DNA of 58,722 nt from Lysobacterales bacterium (GCA_013042915.1 JABDPF010000029.1:1-58722); one strand, 5' to 3'. Shown: positions 1-11,483, counted from the first letter of the stretch. The notes: generated by a model from the letters alone, not told the origin. Numbers and translations: made by a program.

Positions 1-221
1 TCCGTGGGCACTCTTCAGGCGTTCCAGACACCTGAAGCCCCTGGAAGGAGGCACCCAACGCCTTCCCTGATTTCCGAATTTGCCGGCGTCACGGTCTGCG
101 TCCGAAAGAAACCCCGCGTTTGCCATCATCCCCGCGGGTAGCACGTCAAGGGAGGCACCCTCCGCAACCCTGGCTTGTCCCGACTTCCGCCGGTGGTAAA
201 ACGCCAGTTTCCCGTTTGCTC

Positions 222-854
222 TTACAGCACTTCTGATCTCAGGTCATCGAGAAAACGCCGCATGATATCCGCCCTGCGCTGCGCTTCGCGGCGCCCGGAT
301 TCGGTTTGCATCGTTGCCGGCAGTTTCAGCAGCTTGGTATAGAAATGGTCCAGGGTGAACTCGCCGTCATCCGGATCCCGGTGATCGCAAAACGGATCGT
401 CCGGGTCGAACAGGGGGCGGCCGAGTTTGCCGCCGACCAGCATGCACCGGGCGATACCGATCGCGCCGAGTGCGTCGAGACGGTCGGCATCCTGCACGAC
501 GCGCGCTTCGATCGTTCGGCAGGGGATTTTCGCGCTGAAACTGTGCGCTTCGATGGCGTGGGCAACGGCCGGGATCAGTTCGCCGGGGTAGTCAATTCGG
601 TTCAGAAAGTGAGCGGCCCTCTCGGCCGCAAGACGTGAACTCTCGGACCTCTTCGGGCTGTCCTTCGGAACATTGACGCAATCGTGCAGGCAGGCTGCAG
701 GGAGCGTAATCTTGATTTCAGCGCGTTCAAAATCAGTAAGATAACGAGTATTCTTAATAACGCGCTTTATATGCGATATATCGTGGGCCGAATCAACCGG
801 GCCGAGCGACCCGAGAAAGGCCAGGCACCGGGCCTGCAGAGTATCCAGGTTCAC
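222..854 (-). CDS. yedJ: HD-domain phosphohydrolase, YedJ-like
   Basis: Predicted metal-dependent phosphohydrolase of 210 residues; the substrate of the YedJ family is not established. The HD signature is visible: His24 and His28 near the N-terminus, the HD pair at 57-58, His99 and His104 (AHSFSAKI), and Asp122 in VQDADRLDALGAIG. The C-terminal DHFYTKLLKLPATMQT block matches my memory of E. coli YedJ. I chose the GTG at 854 because the longer frame upstream only reads through rluB. This GTG overlaps the rluB stop as GTGA, so the gene is probably translationally coupled as the last gene of the segregation block. Function beyond hydrolase is unknown. Confidence 0.85.
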   Translation of the reverse strand: MNLDTLQARCLAFLGSLGPVDSAHDISHIKRVIKNTRYLTDFERAEIKITLPAACLHDCVNVPKDSPKRSESSRLAAERAAHFLNRIDYPGELIPAVAHAIEAHSFSAKIPCRTIEARVVQDADRLDALGAIGIARCMLVGGKLGRPLFDPDDPFCDHRDPDDGEFTLDHFYTKLLKLPATMQTESGRREAQRRADIMRRFLDDLRSEVL

Positions 855-1729
855 CGTCGACGTCGTTTTCCCGGGGCCGGTTTGCGCCTGCCGCGGGTTT
901 TCTTGCCAGCCGGCCCTCCGACCTTGCCTCGCAAGCCCTGCAGAACCAGTCCCGATGCCGGTCCCGACAACCCCACGTCCTCGCGCAGGACTCTGTGGTC
1001 GCGGGCTTCGACCTCGTGCCATTTGCCGACCAGCAGGCGCTTGGGCAGGAAGGCGGCGCCGTAGCGGACGCGTTTGAGCCGGCTGACGACCAGTCCCTGC
1101 GAATCCCAAAGCCGGCGGACCTCGCGGTTGCGGCCTTCCATGATGGTGACGTGGTACCAGTGGTTCTCACCGCTGCCGCCGGCCGGCTGAATATCACTGA
1201 AGCGGGCCGGGCCATCGTCGAGTTTGACGCCTTCGCGAAGCGCCTGGAGTTGCTTTGGGCTCGCTTCTCCGCGAACGCGGCAGGCGTATTCCCGGTCGAC
1301 GTTGCTCGAAGGATGCATCATTGCGTTCGCCAGTTCTCCATCCGTGGTCAGTAGCAACAGGCCGGTGGTGTTGAGGTCGAGGCGGCCAACGGCCACCCAG
1401 CGTTGGTTGTGCAGTCGCGGCAGCCGGTCGAATACCGTGGGGCGACCGTCCGGGTCGGAGCGGGAGGTCACCTCTCCCTCGGGCTTGTTGTAGATCAGCG
1501 TGCGATGGGACAGTGCCTTGCTGGCCACCTTCCAGCGCCGTTGGCCGTAGGTCACCGTGTCGCCCTCGCGGACGGTGGCGCCCAGCGTGGCCGGCTCGTT
1601 GTTGACCATCACCTCGCCCGACTCGATGACTTTCTCGAGGGCGCGACGCGACCCGAGGCCGGCGGCGGCCATCAGTTTCTGCAGACGCTGCGGCGCAGCG
1701 CTCCTGGGTGTCTCGTTTCGGGGCGTCAC
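851..1729 (-). CDS. rluB: 23S rRNA pseudouridine(2605) synthase RluB
   Basis: Isomerises a uridine in 23S rRNA (position 2605 in E. coli) to pseudouridine during large-subunit assembly. The 292-residue protein has an N-terminal S4 RNA-binding domain (about 14-75, RLQKLMAAAGLGSRR) and a catalytic domain with the RsuA-family motif GRLDLNTTGLLLLT, whose Asp118 is the expected nucleophile. The basic C-terminal tail (RGRRKPAPGKRRRR) fits RluB. Its start overlaps the scpB stop by four bases, so it is coupled to scpB. RluE/RluF-type paralogues are the alternative, but the scpAB neighbourhood is typical of rluB. Confidence 0.92.
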   Translation of the reverse strand: MTPRNETPRSAAPQRLQKLMAAAGLGSRRALEKVIESGEVMVNNEPATLGATVREGDTVTYGQRRWKVASKALSHRTLIYNKPEGEVTSRSDPDGRPTVFDRLPRLHNQRWVAVGRLDLNTTGLLLLTTDGELANAMMHPSSNVDREYACRVRGEASPKQLQALREGVKLDDGPARFSDIQPAGGSGENHWYHVTIMEGRNREVRRLWDSQGLVVSRLKRVRYGAAFLPKRLLVGKWHEVEARDHRVLREDVGLSGPASGLVLQGLRGKVGGPAGKKTRGRRKPAPGKRRRR

Positions 1730-2436
1730 GTCCTCGTGGACTCCCCGTCTTCCGGCTCGCTTTCCGAACTCTGCGGGACGACCGGCTCTCGGTCGCCTCG
1801 ATTCTCTTCCACGTCAGGCGCGCCTTTTTCTGAAGCCGCCTTGTCCTCGGTCGCGGAACCGCCCTCGAGGTCGAGCTCGGGCTCGAGGTTTTCCATGTCC
1901 TTGATCTCGGCCAGGGAGGGCAAGTCGTCGAGATTGCTCAGGCCGAAATAGTCGAGAAAGGCCTTGGTCGTTCCGAACAAGGCGGGTTTGCCCGGCACGT
2001 CGCGATGGCCGACCACGCGAATCCACTCGCGCTCCTGTAGCGTGCGAATGATCGATGAGCGCACCGACACGCCACGCACCTCCTCGATGTCGCCGCGGGT
2101 GATCGGCTGCCGATAAGCGATCAGGGAGAGGGTCTCTAGCAAGGCGCGGGAATAACGTTGGGGGCGTTCCTCCCACAAGCGGGCGACCCACGGATTGACC
2201 TCTTCGCGAACCTGGATGCGAAAACCGCTGGCGACTTCCTTGAGCTCGATGCCGCGGTCGGCATAATCTTCCTGGAGCTCCGACAAGGCCGTCCCGATTT
2301 CGGCGTTGGAGGGTCGCTCCTCTTCGCCGAACACCGAGGCCAGTGCCGCCATGTTGAGCGGCTCGTCGGTGGCCATCAAAACGCCTTCCAGCAGGCTTTT
2401 CAGTGAAGTGCGTGTGGTATCTCCGATTCGTGCCAT
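1726..2436 (-). CDS. scpB: Segregation and condensation protein B, ScpB
   Basis: Kleisin-interacting winged-helix subunit of the Smc-ScpAB condensin-like complex that compacts and segregates the chromosome. The 236-residue protein shows the two winged-helix repeats (GVLMATDEPLNMAALASVF, then ALLETLSLIAYRQPITRGD and RTLQEREWIRVVGHRDVPG) and an acidic, probably disordered tail. I chose the ATG at 2436 over the upstream one at 2475 because AGGAA sits seven bases before it and because the longer version would overlap scpA. The gene lies directly downstream of scpA on the same strand; smc itself is about 2.7 kb away on the other strand. Confidence 0.93.
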   Translation of the reverse strand: MARIGDTTRTSLKSLLEGVLMATDEPLNMAALASVFGEEERPSNAEIGTALSELQEDYADRGIELKEVASGFRIQVREEVNPWVARLWEERPQRYSRALLETLSLIAYRQPITRGDIEEVRGVSVRSSIIRTLQEREWIRVVGHRDVPGKPALFGTTKAFLDYFGLSNLDDLPSLAEIKDMENLEPELDLEGGSATEDKAASEKGAPDVEENRGDREPVVPQSSESEPEDGESTRT

Positions 2437-2449
2437 CAGGGGTTCCTGT

Positions 2450-3295
2450 TCAATCCGTCTCGTGCTCGCCGCCATTGGGAAGTTTCAGGTAAATCTGACC
2501 CATGGGTTCGTTCTGGATGAAGTCGATGACCCGCTCTCGGGTGAGCTCCATCATGGCCAGAAACGTCACGACCACACCTCTGCGGCCTTCTTCTGCGGTG
2601 AAAAAGCCCTGGAATTCGAGGTAAGGAGTTCGGCGCAAACGGTCGACGATGGCGGTCATCCGCTCGCGCACGGACAAGGGTTCCATCTGAATCTGGTGGG
2701 TGCTGAACAGCTCGGCGCGACCAAGCACGTCGCGCAGGGCGGCCAGCATGTCGTCCAACGCCACGTCCGGCGGCACCTGGACGATGCGGCGATCAGGGAC
2801 GAAGGCGCCTCCGACCACCCAGTCCCGTCCCTCGCGCGGCAGGTCGTCAAGGTCTTCGGCGGCCTGCTTGAATCGCTCGTACTCTTGAAGTCGGCGAACC
2901 AGTTCGGCACGGGGGTCATCTTCGTCTTCGTCTTCGCTGGGTCGCGGCAGCAGCATACGCGACTTGATCTCGGCCAGTATCGCGGCCATGACCAGGTACT
3001 CGGCGGCCAATTCGAACTGCAGTTCCTTGAGCATCTCGATGTAGCCGATGTACTGCCGGGTGATCTCGGAAATCGGAATATCGAGTATGTCGAGGTTCTG
3101 GCGTCGGATCAGGTACAGCAGCAAATCCAGCGGCCCCTCGAACGCCTCGAGAATCACTTCCAAAGCGTCCGGCGGAATATAGAGATCCTTGGGAACCTGC
3201 GTCAGCGGTTGCCCCTGAACGATCGCGAACGGCAGCTCTTCCTGCTGAACGGGTGGGGTCTCGCTCGGGTTTTGCGGGTCGGTAACGGATGCCAT
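2450..3295 (-). CDS. scpA: Segregation and condensation protein A, ScpA
   Basis: Kleisin subunit that bridges the Smc heads in the Smc-ScpAB complex. The 281-residue product has the ScpA N-terminal signature EAFEGPLDLLLYLIRRQNLD, followed by DIPISEITRQYIGYIE and ELAAEYLVMAAILAEIKSRM. The C-terminus carries the winged helix that contacts the Smc head (RERVIDFIQNEPMGQIYLKL). About 50 residues precede the core and look disordered. It is the second gene of the yciO-scpA-scpB-rluB block. Confidence 0.94.
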   Translation of the reverse strand: MASVTDPQNPSETPPVQQEELPFAIVQGQPLTQVPKDLYIPPDALEVILEAFEGPLDLLLYLIRRQNLDILDIPISEITRQYIGYIEMLKELQFELAAEYLVMAAILAEIKSRMLLPRPSEDEDEDDPRAELVRRLQEYERFKQAAEDLDDLPREGRDWVVGGAFVPDRRIVQVPPDVALDDMLAALRDVLGRAELFSTHQIQMEPLSVRERMTAIVDRLRRTPYLEFQGFFTAEEGRRGVVVTFLAMMELTRERVIDFIQNEPMGQIYLKLPNGGEHETD

Positions 3296-3318
3296 CGGCG
3301 GGCTGCGGTAGGGGCAGG

Positions 3319-3933
3319 CTAGAAGTCTACCACGCCCTGTCCCATGCGCAGCACGACGGGTTCGGTGCCCGTGAGGTCGAGCAGGGTCGTGGGTTCGAGT
3401 GGACAGTAGCCGGCGTCCACGAAGAGGTCGATGTCCTGGTGGACGGCGTCGTACAGGTCTTCCTGGTCGTAAATTTCCTCTTCCATGTCCGGCACGATAA
3501 GCGAAGAGCTCAGGATAGGCTCATCGATGGCCTCCAGTATGGCCTGCACCACTGCGTGGTCCGGAATCCGGATGCCGATGGTGGCCGGGCGCTTGTTCTT
3601 GTGATTTCGGGGTACATGACTGGTGGCCGGCAGAACGAACGTGTACGGCCCAGGTGTCAACTGCCGCACCAGCCGGTGGGCCCAGTTGCTGACCTTGGCA
3701 AACCGGCTGACGTCCGAAATGCTGCGGCACAGGTAGGTAAAATGATGTTGGCCCTCGATCCGCCGAAGCCGGACGACCCGCTCGGCCGCTTTGCGGTTGT
3801 TAGCACGCCAGCCGAGGGCATAACCGGAATCCGTCGGGTAGGCGATCAGGCCTCCCCGCACCAACTCGGCAACGATATCGTTAATTCTCCTGGGCTGGGG
3901 TCCGTTACCCCGAACCTCTATTCTCTGTGCCAT
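3319..3933 (-). CDS. yciO: YciO/Sua5/YrdC-family protein
   Basis: A 204-residue member of the Sua5/YrdC/YciO fold. TsaC/Sua5 makes threonylcarbamoyl-AMP for tRNA t6A; YciO is a paralogue with a less certain role. Family motifs are clear: LVRGGLIAYPTDSGYALG, the KRPATIGIRIPDH block and LTPGPYTFVLPAT. Position immediately upstream of scpA is the usual place of YciO. A HypF protein in this window contains another YrdC domain, so this copy is not needed for hydrogenase maturation. Assignment to YciO rather than TsaC is by context and the basic nucleotide-pocket residues, not proven. Confidence 0.85.
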   Translation of the reverse strand: MAQRIEVRGNGPQPRRINDIVAELVRGGLIAYPTDSGYALGWRANNRKAAERVVRLRRIEGQHHFTYLCRSISDVSRFAKVSNWAHRLVRQLTPGPYTFVLPATSHVPRNHKNKRPATIGIRIPDHAVVQAILEAIDEPILSSSLIVPDMEEEIYDQEDLYDAVHQDIDLFVDAGYCPLEPTTLLDLTGTEPVVLRMGQGVVDF

Positions 3934-4033
3934 TACTCGTTCTCTCAGGTTCGCGCCATTCTAATGCAGTGTCCGGTTGCGCGAAACCACCGATTAGCTT
4001 TACCTGCGCCGGTGCAGGTTTTAAGCTTGCGGC

Positions 4034-4333
4034 ATGTGGTACGTCATCTACTCGCGGGACCGGGACAATGCCCTGCAAGCCCGCCTCAACGCACGGCCCG
4101 ATCATCTCGAGCGGGTCTCCCGCCTCGTCGACGAGGGCCGTATCCTCCTGGCGGGCCCGCGGCCCGCCATCGACTCGCCCGACCCCGGTCCGGCGGGCTT
4201 CGAAGGTTCGTTGATCGTGGCAGACTTCGACTCGCTCGAAGACGCCCGGGCCTGGGCCGAGAGCGATCCCTATGTGCTGGCAGGGGTGTACGAATCGGTG
4301 GAAATCTCTCCGTTCATCCAGGTGTTGCCCTGA
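4034..4333 (+). CDS. yciI: YciI-like protein
   Basis: Small 99-residue YciI-family protein (ferredoxin-like fold; enzymatic role unproven). The sequence has the family pattern MWYVIYSRDRDNALQARLNA, a central His (RPDHLERV), GRILLAGPRP and the end YVLAGVYESVEISPF. Its TGA overlaps the ATG of the next gene as TGATG, so it is cotranscribed with bolA. YciI pairing with a BolA-like partner is common near septation genes. Confidence 0.88.
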   Translation: MWYVIYSRDRDNALQARLNARPDHLERVSRLVDEGRILLAGPRPAIDSPDPGPAGFEGSLIVADFDSLEDARAWAESDPYVLAGVYESVEISPFIQVLP

Positions 4334-4614
4334 TGAATCCGAAAGTACGCAAGGCGGAAATCGTCAAGCGCCTGAACGATGCCTTCGAGCCGGAAAACCT
4401 GGGCGTGGAGGACGAGAGCTACCTGCACAAGGGGCACGAAGGCGCGAAGGACGGCCGCGGTCATTTTCGTGTGCTGATCATCGCCGAGGCCTTTACCGGC
4501 AAAAACCTGCTGGACCGACACCGAATGATTTACCGCGTGCTGGACGAAATGATGCGCATCGACATCCACGCCCTGGCCATCGACGCCTGGGCCCCGGAAG
4601 AACTCGACCGCTGA
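4333..4614 (+). CDS. bolA: BolA family protein
   Basis: A 93-residue BolA protein. BolA proteins partner with monothiol glutaredoxins in iron-sulfur handling and, in enteric bacteria, affect morphology under stress. The features seen are ESYLHKGHEG, GHFRVLIIAEAFTGKNLLDR, the RHRMIYRVLDE helix and the HALAI segment. That arrangement is closer to BolA proper than to IbaG/YrbA. The start is set by the TGATG overlap with the yciI-like gene. A much longer open frame beginning at 3289 covers this region but is a shadow of yciO upstream. Confidence 0.9.
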   Translation: MNPKVRKAEIVKRLNDAFEPENLGVEDESYLHKGHEGAKDGRGHFRVLIIAEAFTGKNLLDRHRMIYRVLDEMMRIDIHALAIDAWAPEELDR

Positions 4615-4637
4615 TCGAACGGATCGCCTGCGGCTCC

Positions 4638-5003
4638 TTAGGATTCCTCTTCCGGCCAGTACTCCGCCTCCACGGACGTGTACACCCCGCCGCGCACATT
4701 GAACGTCGCGTTCAGGCGGGCAAAGCGGGGCTTCAGTACGGCGACCAGGTCATCCAGGATTCGATTGGTCACGGCCTCGTGGAAGGCGCCCTCGTCGCGG
4801 TAGCTCCACAGGTAAAGTTTCCAGGATTTCAACTCCACGCAGAGTTCGTTGGGAACGTATTCCAGTTCGAGGTGGGCGAAGTCGGGCTGGCCGGTCTTTG
4901 GGCAAAGGCAGGTGAATTCGGGAGTTTCAATTCGAATGGTATAATCCCGGCCCGGTTTGGGGTTGGGAAAGACGTCGAGATCTTTGCTGGGTTCGGTGCT
5001 CAT
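4638..5003 (-). CDS. queF: NADPH-dependent 7-cyano-7-deazaguanine reductase QueF (short form)
   Basis: Reduces preQ0 to preQ1 in queuosine biosynthesis. The 121-residue length is that of the unimodular type. The catalytic region reads [14 protein letters not shown], with Cys34 as the expected thioimide nucleophile and Asp41 beside it. The NADPH-binding motif [13 protein letters not shown] and the HE pair at 75-76 are present. The gene is monocistronic, convergent with bolA and divergent from smc. No preQ1-type leader was recognised upstream. Confidence 0.94.
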   Translation of the reverse strand: MSTEPSKDLDVFPNPKPGRDYTIRIETPEFTCLCPKTGQPDFAHLELEYVPNELCVELKSWKLYLWSYRDEGAFHEAVTNRILDDLVAVLKPRFARLNATFNVRGGVYTSVEAEYWPEEES

Positions 5004-5168
5004 GGCATCTCCGTAAAATTCCCTGTAGATTAGCCCGATACCCTGAAGGGACCGGGCCTCGTGATCGGTTCAAAACAAGATTAAACCACGAAAGACCAGG
5101 CAGTTTAGCGACTTCATGAACAGAACTTCAACGGCTTACGAAGCGGCTGGCCACCGCGGGTATCCAGG

Positions 5169-8100
5169 ATGAGGCTATCCGCAATCAAACTGGCCGGATT
5201 CAAGTCCTTCGTCGACCCGACCGTATTCCAGGCTCCATCCAATCTGACCGGCATCGTCGGCCCCAATGGCTGCGGAAAGTCAAACATCATCGATGCCGTG
5301 CGCTGGGTGATGGGCGAGGGGTCGGCCAAGGTGCTGCGCGGTGAATCCATGGCGGACGTGATTTTTTCCGGTTCCAGCACCCGCAAACCGGTCAGCACCG
5401 CGCAAGTGGAACTCGTGTTCGACAACTCGGCGGGCCGGGTCGGCGGCCAGTTCGCGGGCTATAACGAAATCTCGGTCAAGCGAACCGTCTCGCGCGACGG
5501 CATCTCGCTGTATCACCTGAACGGCACGCGTTGCCGCCGCAAGGACGTGCGCGACCTGTTCCTGGGCACCGGCTTGGGTGCGCGCAGTTACTCGATCATC
5601 GAGCAGGGCATGATCTCAGAAGTGGTCGAGGCCAAGCCCGAAGAGATCCGCGGTCACCTCGAAGAAGCTGCGGGCATCAGCAAATACAAAGAGCGGCGGC
5701 GCGAAACCGAGCGGCGTATCCAGCATACGCGAGACAACCTGTCGCGCCTTGCCGACCTTCGCGAGGAAGTCGGCAAGCACCTCGCGCGACTGAAACGCCA
5801 GGCAAACGCCGCCGAACGATACAAGAAATTTAAGCAGGAGAAGCGCGATCTCGAGTCCCGCCTGGCTTCCTTGCGCTGGAAAGCGCTGATGGATGACGCC
5901 CGGGCCGGCAAAGAGCGGCTGGCGAAAAAAGAGACGGGACTGCAGGAAAGCATCGCCCGCCAGCGCGCGGCCGAGGCGGCCCTGGAAGATCTGCACCAGA
6001 ACCAGGGCGAGGCGAGCGAGGCGCTCAACGGTGTGCAGGGTGAGCTCTATTCCGTGGGCAGCGACATCGCGCGTCTCGAGCAGACCATCCAGCACGCCCG
6101 CGAACTGCAGGAACGTCAAAAGGCGGAATTCACCGAAACCGAGACCGCTCTGCGCGACCTGGAAAAGCACATGGGGCTGGACAAGGCTCAGGTCGGGGAT
6201 TTGACGCATGCGCTGGCCGAGGTGGAACCGCGGTTGGGTAAGTCGCGGTCCGAAGAGGCGGCGGCGCTGAAAGCGCTCGAGGCGGCCGATGCTGAGGTGG
6301 CGGCCTGGCAGCAGGCGTTTGAGAAACACCACCGGGAAAGCACCGAGCAAAATCGCGAGGCGGACCAGGCGCGGGCCGGCATCGAAGTGCTCGATCAGCG
6401 CTTGCTGCAGGCTTCTCGCCGAATAGAGGCCCTCGATGCCGAGGCCGGAACGATTGATACCCGGAGCCTCAAGGATGAATTGGAGCGGCTCGCTGCGGAG
6501 ACCCGCCAGCTTGGCTCGACAGAACAATCCGGCCAGCAGAAACTCGACCGACTGCGAACGGAACTGGCAGAAACGCGGCAGCGGTTGGAGCAGCTCGAAG
6601 AGCAGCGGCGCATCGTTCGCCGGGATCTTCACAGCCGGGAAGGCCGCCTCGAATCTCTGCGCGCCATGCAAGAGGCGGCGCTCGAAGACGAGAATATCAA
6701 GGGCTGGCTGAAGCAGAACGACCTGGGCGATGCCCCCCGGCTGACCCGGATTCTCCAGGTCGAGGAAGGTTGGGAGGCCGCCGTGGAGGTGGTGCTGGGT
6801 CACTGGCTGAAATCCGTCGTGACCGGAGAACGCCAGGAACACGCCATGGACCTCGGCACCCTCGAGCAGGCGTCCATGGACCTGCTGGTCGACCGGCGCG
6901 GCCAGGTCAAGCCGCTTGGCGGCACGCTGGCTGAAAAAGTTCAGGGTCCGGACGCGGTGCTGAGTTGGCTCAACCGCGTGAGTCCGGTCGACTCGCTCGA
7001 GGGCGCCTGGGCTGCGCGCGGCCAACTGGAGGAGGACCAGTCGTTCGTGACCCCGGCCGGAGAATGGGTCGGCAACGGCTGGGTTCGGGTGGCCAGGGGA
7101 CAGGCCGGCCAGGAAAGTACGCTCGAACGTGAGAAGATCATCTCGCGGCTCGATAGCGATGTCGAAAAGCTCAGCCGCGAGGCCGAGAAGTTGACAGGCG
7201 AAGTCGAGTCGGGCCGGCGGCGGGCCGCTGAACTCGACAGTGACATCCAGGGCCTTCAGGCAGATGTGAACGCAGCTCATCGCCGGCGCAACGAGGTCGA
7301 TGGCCGGTTGGAAAGCCGCCAGTCCAGTATCGGCATGATGGGCGAGCGCCAGCGCGCGATCGGCGAGGAAGCCTCCCAGTTGCGTGAACAGGTCAACGTC
7401 GACGAAGCCGCCGTTCGTGAGGCGCGTGGCAAGCTTGAAAAACTGGTTGGCGCCATGGCCGGCCTGAAAAGCGAACGCGATGCGCTTGAGTCGCAGCGCA
7501 ATGAACTGATGCAGCGCCGCGAGACGGCCCGTCAGCGGGTGGCCGAGACCCGAAACACCCGGCATGAACTGGAATTGAGGACCGAATCGCGTCGCGCCAG
7601 CCTGGACTCGCTGCGCCAGTCTCTCGAACGCATGGATACCCAGCTCAGCCAGCTACAGGCGCGCTATGTAAAACTGAGCGAACTCACGGCCAGGGCGGAT
7701 CAACCCGAGAATCAGCATCGCGACAAAATGAACGCTTTGCTGGAACAGCGTCGAGAGACCGAGGAGCGGTTGACCGGGGCGCGCCGTAAAGTGCAGGAAT
7801 TGGAAAACGAGTACCGCGAAAAAGACGGAGAGCGTCAAAAAGCGATCCAGCATTCCGATGAAATTCGACAGGACCTGGAGCACGCGCGCCTGCAACAGCA
7901 GGAACTCGAACTCAACGCACGGGCCATCCAGCGACAGGTCGAGGAACTTGGCGGGCAGGTCGAGGAACTTGCCGAAGCGCTGCCCGAGGGCGTGGCGCCG
8001 CACGATTGGCAGGAGCAAATCGAACAACTCTCCACGCGAATCGCCCGCCTCGAACCGGTCAACCTGGCGGCGATCCAGGAGTTCGACGAAGAGAGCCAGC

Positions 8101-8663
8101 GAAAACACTACCTGGACGAGCAGAACGACGATTTATGCGAAGCACTGGCAACGCTGGAGAACGCGATCGCCAAGATCGACCGTAAAACGCGAACTCGTTT
8201 TAAAGAGACGTTTGAAAAGGTGAACAAGGGCGTGCAGGAACTCTTCCCGCGCCTGTTCGGCGGTGGCCACGGCTACCTCGAACTGACCGGTGAAGACCTG
8301 CTGACCACGGGTGTCGCCATCATGGCGCAACCCCCCGGCAAGCGCATCAGCAGCCTCCACCTGCTCTCCGGCGGGGAAAAGGCGCTGACCGCCGTGGCGT
8401 TCGTGTTTGCGATCTTCCGCTTGAACCCGGCGCCATTCTGTCTCCTCGACGAGGTCGACGCGCCGCTGGACGACGCCAACGTGGTTCGGTTCTCCACCAT
8501 GGTGAGCGAGATGGCGGAGTCGGTGCAGTTTATTTTTGTTACGCACAACAAGATCACGATGGAGATGGCCCGCCAGATGAGCGGTGTTACGATGAGGGAA
8601 CCGGGCGTCTCGCGCCTCGTTCAGGTCAATATCGACGAGGCGGCCGAGCTGGCCGCCAGCTGA
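5169..8663 (+). CDS. smc: Chromosome partition protein Smc
   Basis: ATPase of the Smc-ScpAB complex; 1164 residues, normal family length. The N-terminal head has Walker A (GPNGCGKSN, residues 31-39). Two long coiled-coil arms, rich in E, R, Q and A, flank a hinge at about 510-640 (IKGWLKQNDLGDAPRL through QSFVTPAGEWVGNGW). The C-terminal head has the signature LLSGGEKALTAVAF and Walker B FCLLDEVDAPLDD. Its partners scpA and scpB lie 2.7 kb upstream on the other strand. It begins a plus-strand run with zipA and ligA. The several long antisense frames across it are artefacts of coiled-coil codon bias. Confidence 0.97.
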   Translation: MRLSAIKLAGFKSFVDPTVFQAPSNLTGIVGPNGCGKSNIIDAVRWVMGEGSAKVLRGESMADVIFSGSSTRKPVSTAQVELVFDNSAGRVGGQFAGYNEISVKRTVSRDGISLYHLNGTRCRRKDVRDLFLGTGLGARSYSIIEQGMISEVVEAKPEEIRGHLEEAAGISKYKERRRETERRIQHTRDNLSRLADLREEVGKHLARLKRQANAAERYKKFKQEKRDLESRLASLRWKALMDDARAGKERLAKKETGLQESIARQRAAEAALEDLHQNQGEASEALNGVQGELYSVGSDIARLEQTIQHARELQERQKAEFTETETALRDLEKHMGLDKAQVGDLTHALAEVEPRLGKSRSEEAAALKALEAADAEVAAWQQAFEKHHRESTEQNREADQARAGIEVLDQRLLQASRRIEALDAEAGTIDTRSLKDELERLAAETRQLGSTEQSGQQKLDRLRTELAETRQRLEQLEEQRRIVRRDLHSREGRLESLRAMQEAALEDENIKGWLKQNDLGDAPRLTRILQVEEGWEAAVEVVLGHWLKSVVTGERQEHAMDLGTLEQASMDLLVDRRGQVKPLGGTLAEKVQGPDAVLSWLNRVSPVDSLEGAWAARGQLEEDQSFVTPAGEWVGNGWVRVARGQAGQESTLEREKIISRLDSDVEKLSREAEKLTGEVESGRRRAAELDSDIQGLQADVNAAHRRRNEVDGRLESRQSSIGMMGERQRAIGEEASQLREQVNVDEAAVREARGKLEKLVGAMAGLKSERDALESQRNELMQRRETARQRVAETRNTRHELELRTESRRASLDSLRQSLERMDTQLSQLQARYVKLSELTARADQPENQHRDKMNALLEQRRETEERLTGARRKVQELENEYREKDGERQKAIQHSDEIRQDLEHARLQQQELELNARAIQRQVEELGGQVEELAEALPEGVAPHDWQEQIEQLSTRIARLEPVNLAAIQEFDEESQRKHYLDEQNDDLCEALATLENAIAKIDRKTRTRFKETFEKVNKGVQELFPRLFGGGHGYLELTGEDLLTTGVAIMAQPPGKRISSLHLLSGGEKALTAVAFVFAIFRLNPAPFCLLDEVDAPLDDANVVRFSTMVSEMAESVQFIFVTHNKITMEMARQMSGVTMREPGVSRLVQVNIDEAAELAAS

Positions 8664-8682
8664 AAATACGGAGAGGAACCGG

Positions 8683-9405
8683 GTGGAAGCTTCAACCTTG
8701 CGATGGATACTCGTCGTGGTCGGCATCATCGTCGTCGGCTCGATCTTCCTGTTTGGCAACCCCAACAAGAAAAAAACACCAACGGCGTCGCGACGGCGCA
8801 AAGAAAGACTGCAAGGCAAGGAACGGGTACGTCGCGAACCGACCCTGGCAGGCGAGGCAGAGCCGGACGATCCCATGGCACGTGTGGAGGCCGGCGGGCA
8901 GGGTGAGCTCGCAATCGAACCGGAGACGAGCCCCGCAGTTGCTGAGCACAAGCCGAAACCCAGGGCACCCCTCGAGCCGCCGCCCGACCGGATCGTGACC
9001 CTGTTTTTGCTGGCCCGTGAATCGCACACCATCACCGGCGCCGAACTGCTCCAGGCCACGGTGAGCACCGGCCTCGAGTTCGGGGGCATGAAAGTCTTCC
9101 ATCGCATGGCAGACGGCGAAGAAAAGCCGGTGTTCAGCCTGGCCAATGCGGCCAAGCCCGGCCATTTCGAGCGTGACGAGTGGAATACCTTTGAAACCTC
9201 CGGCGTTGCGCTGTTCATGACGCTGCCGGGGCCGATGCATGCCCTGGATGCCTGGGACGCGATGTTGGCAGCCGCGCGCCGCATTGGCGAGCTACTCGAT
9301 GCCGACCTGCTGGATGCGGAGCGCAATCCCTTCAGCCGTCAGCGTGAGGCGCAGATCCGCGAGGAAATGCGCGAGTACGACCGCGAGAAGAACCCGGTCC
9401 GCTGA
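8683..9405 (+). CDS. zipA: Cell division protein ZipA
   Basis: Membrane anchor for FtsZ at the division septum. The 240-residue protein starts with one transmembrane helix (residues 7-23, WILVVVGIIVVGSIFLFG), then a basic and proline/glutamate-rich linker of about 85 residues, then the FtsZ-binding C-domain (about 105-240; VTLFLLARESHTITGAELLQ, GMKVFHRMADG, ALFMTLPGPMHALDAWDAM). The start is a GTG at 8683 with GAGAGG upstream. The smc-zipA-ligA order is characteristic of gammaproteobacteria. The linker is shorter than in E. coli ZipA. Confidence 0.93.
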   Translation: MEASTLRWILVVVGIIVVGSIFLFGNPNKKKTPTASRRRKERLQGKERVRREPTLAGEAEPDDPMARVEAGGQGELAIEPETSPAVAEHKPKPRAPLEPPPDRIVTLFLLARESHTITGAELLQATVSTGLEFGGMKVFHRMADGEEKPVFSLANAAKPGHFERDEWNTFETSGVALFMTLPGPMHALDAWDAMLAAARRIGELLDADLLDAERNPFSRQREAQIREEMREYDREKNPVR

Positions 9406-11427
<2,022 letters not shown>

Positions 11428-11471
11428 AACGGTTCATTTCAATCTGAAAAACAAGGGCCTTTCGAGACGTG

Positions 11472-11483
11472 CGTCGCTCCTAC
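11472..11483. repeat. REP-like half element
   Basis: The 12-mer CGTCGCTCCTAC is identical to the right arm of the REP pair at 53367-53378. It lies at the convergent end of ligA and the 11480-12421 gene and contains that gene's stop codon. A single arm could be chance, but GTAGGAGCGAC-type elements are common extragenic repeats in gammaproteobacteria. Confidence 0.5.

Noticed and set aside
1-221. Two copies of a GGAGGCACCC-like motif near the left edge
   Set aside because: Only about 10 bases are shared and no structure or gene is associated; taken as chance.
3289-4614. Long plus-strand frame of 441 codons
   Set aside because: Its first two thirds are antisense to yciO and overlap the yciI-like gene; only the last 93 codons (bolA) are real.
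5616-7565. 649-codon minus-strand open frame across smc
   Set aside because: It is antisense to the coiled-coil arms; smc has full motifs and the antisense product shows low-complexity Leu/Arg content from the codon bias.
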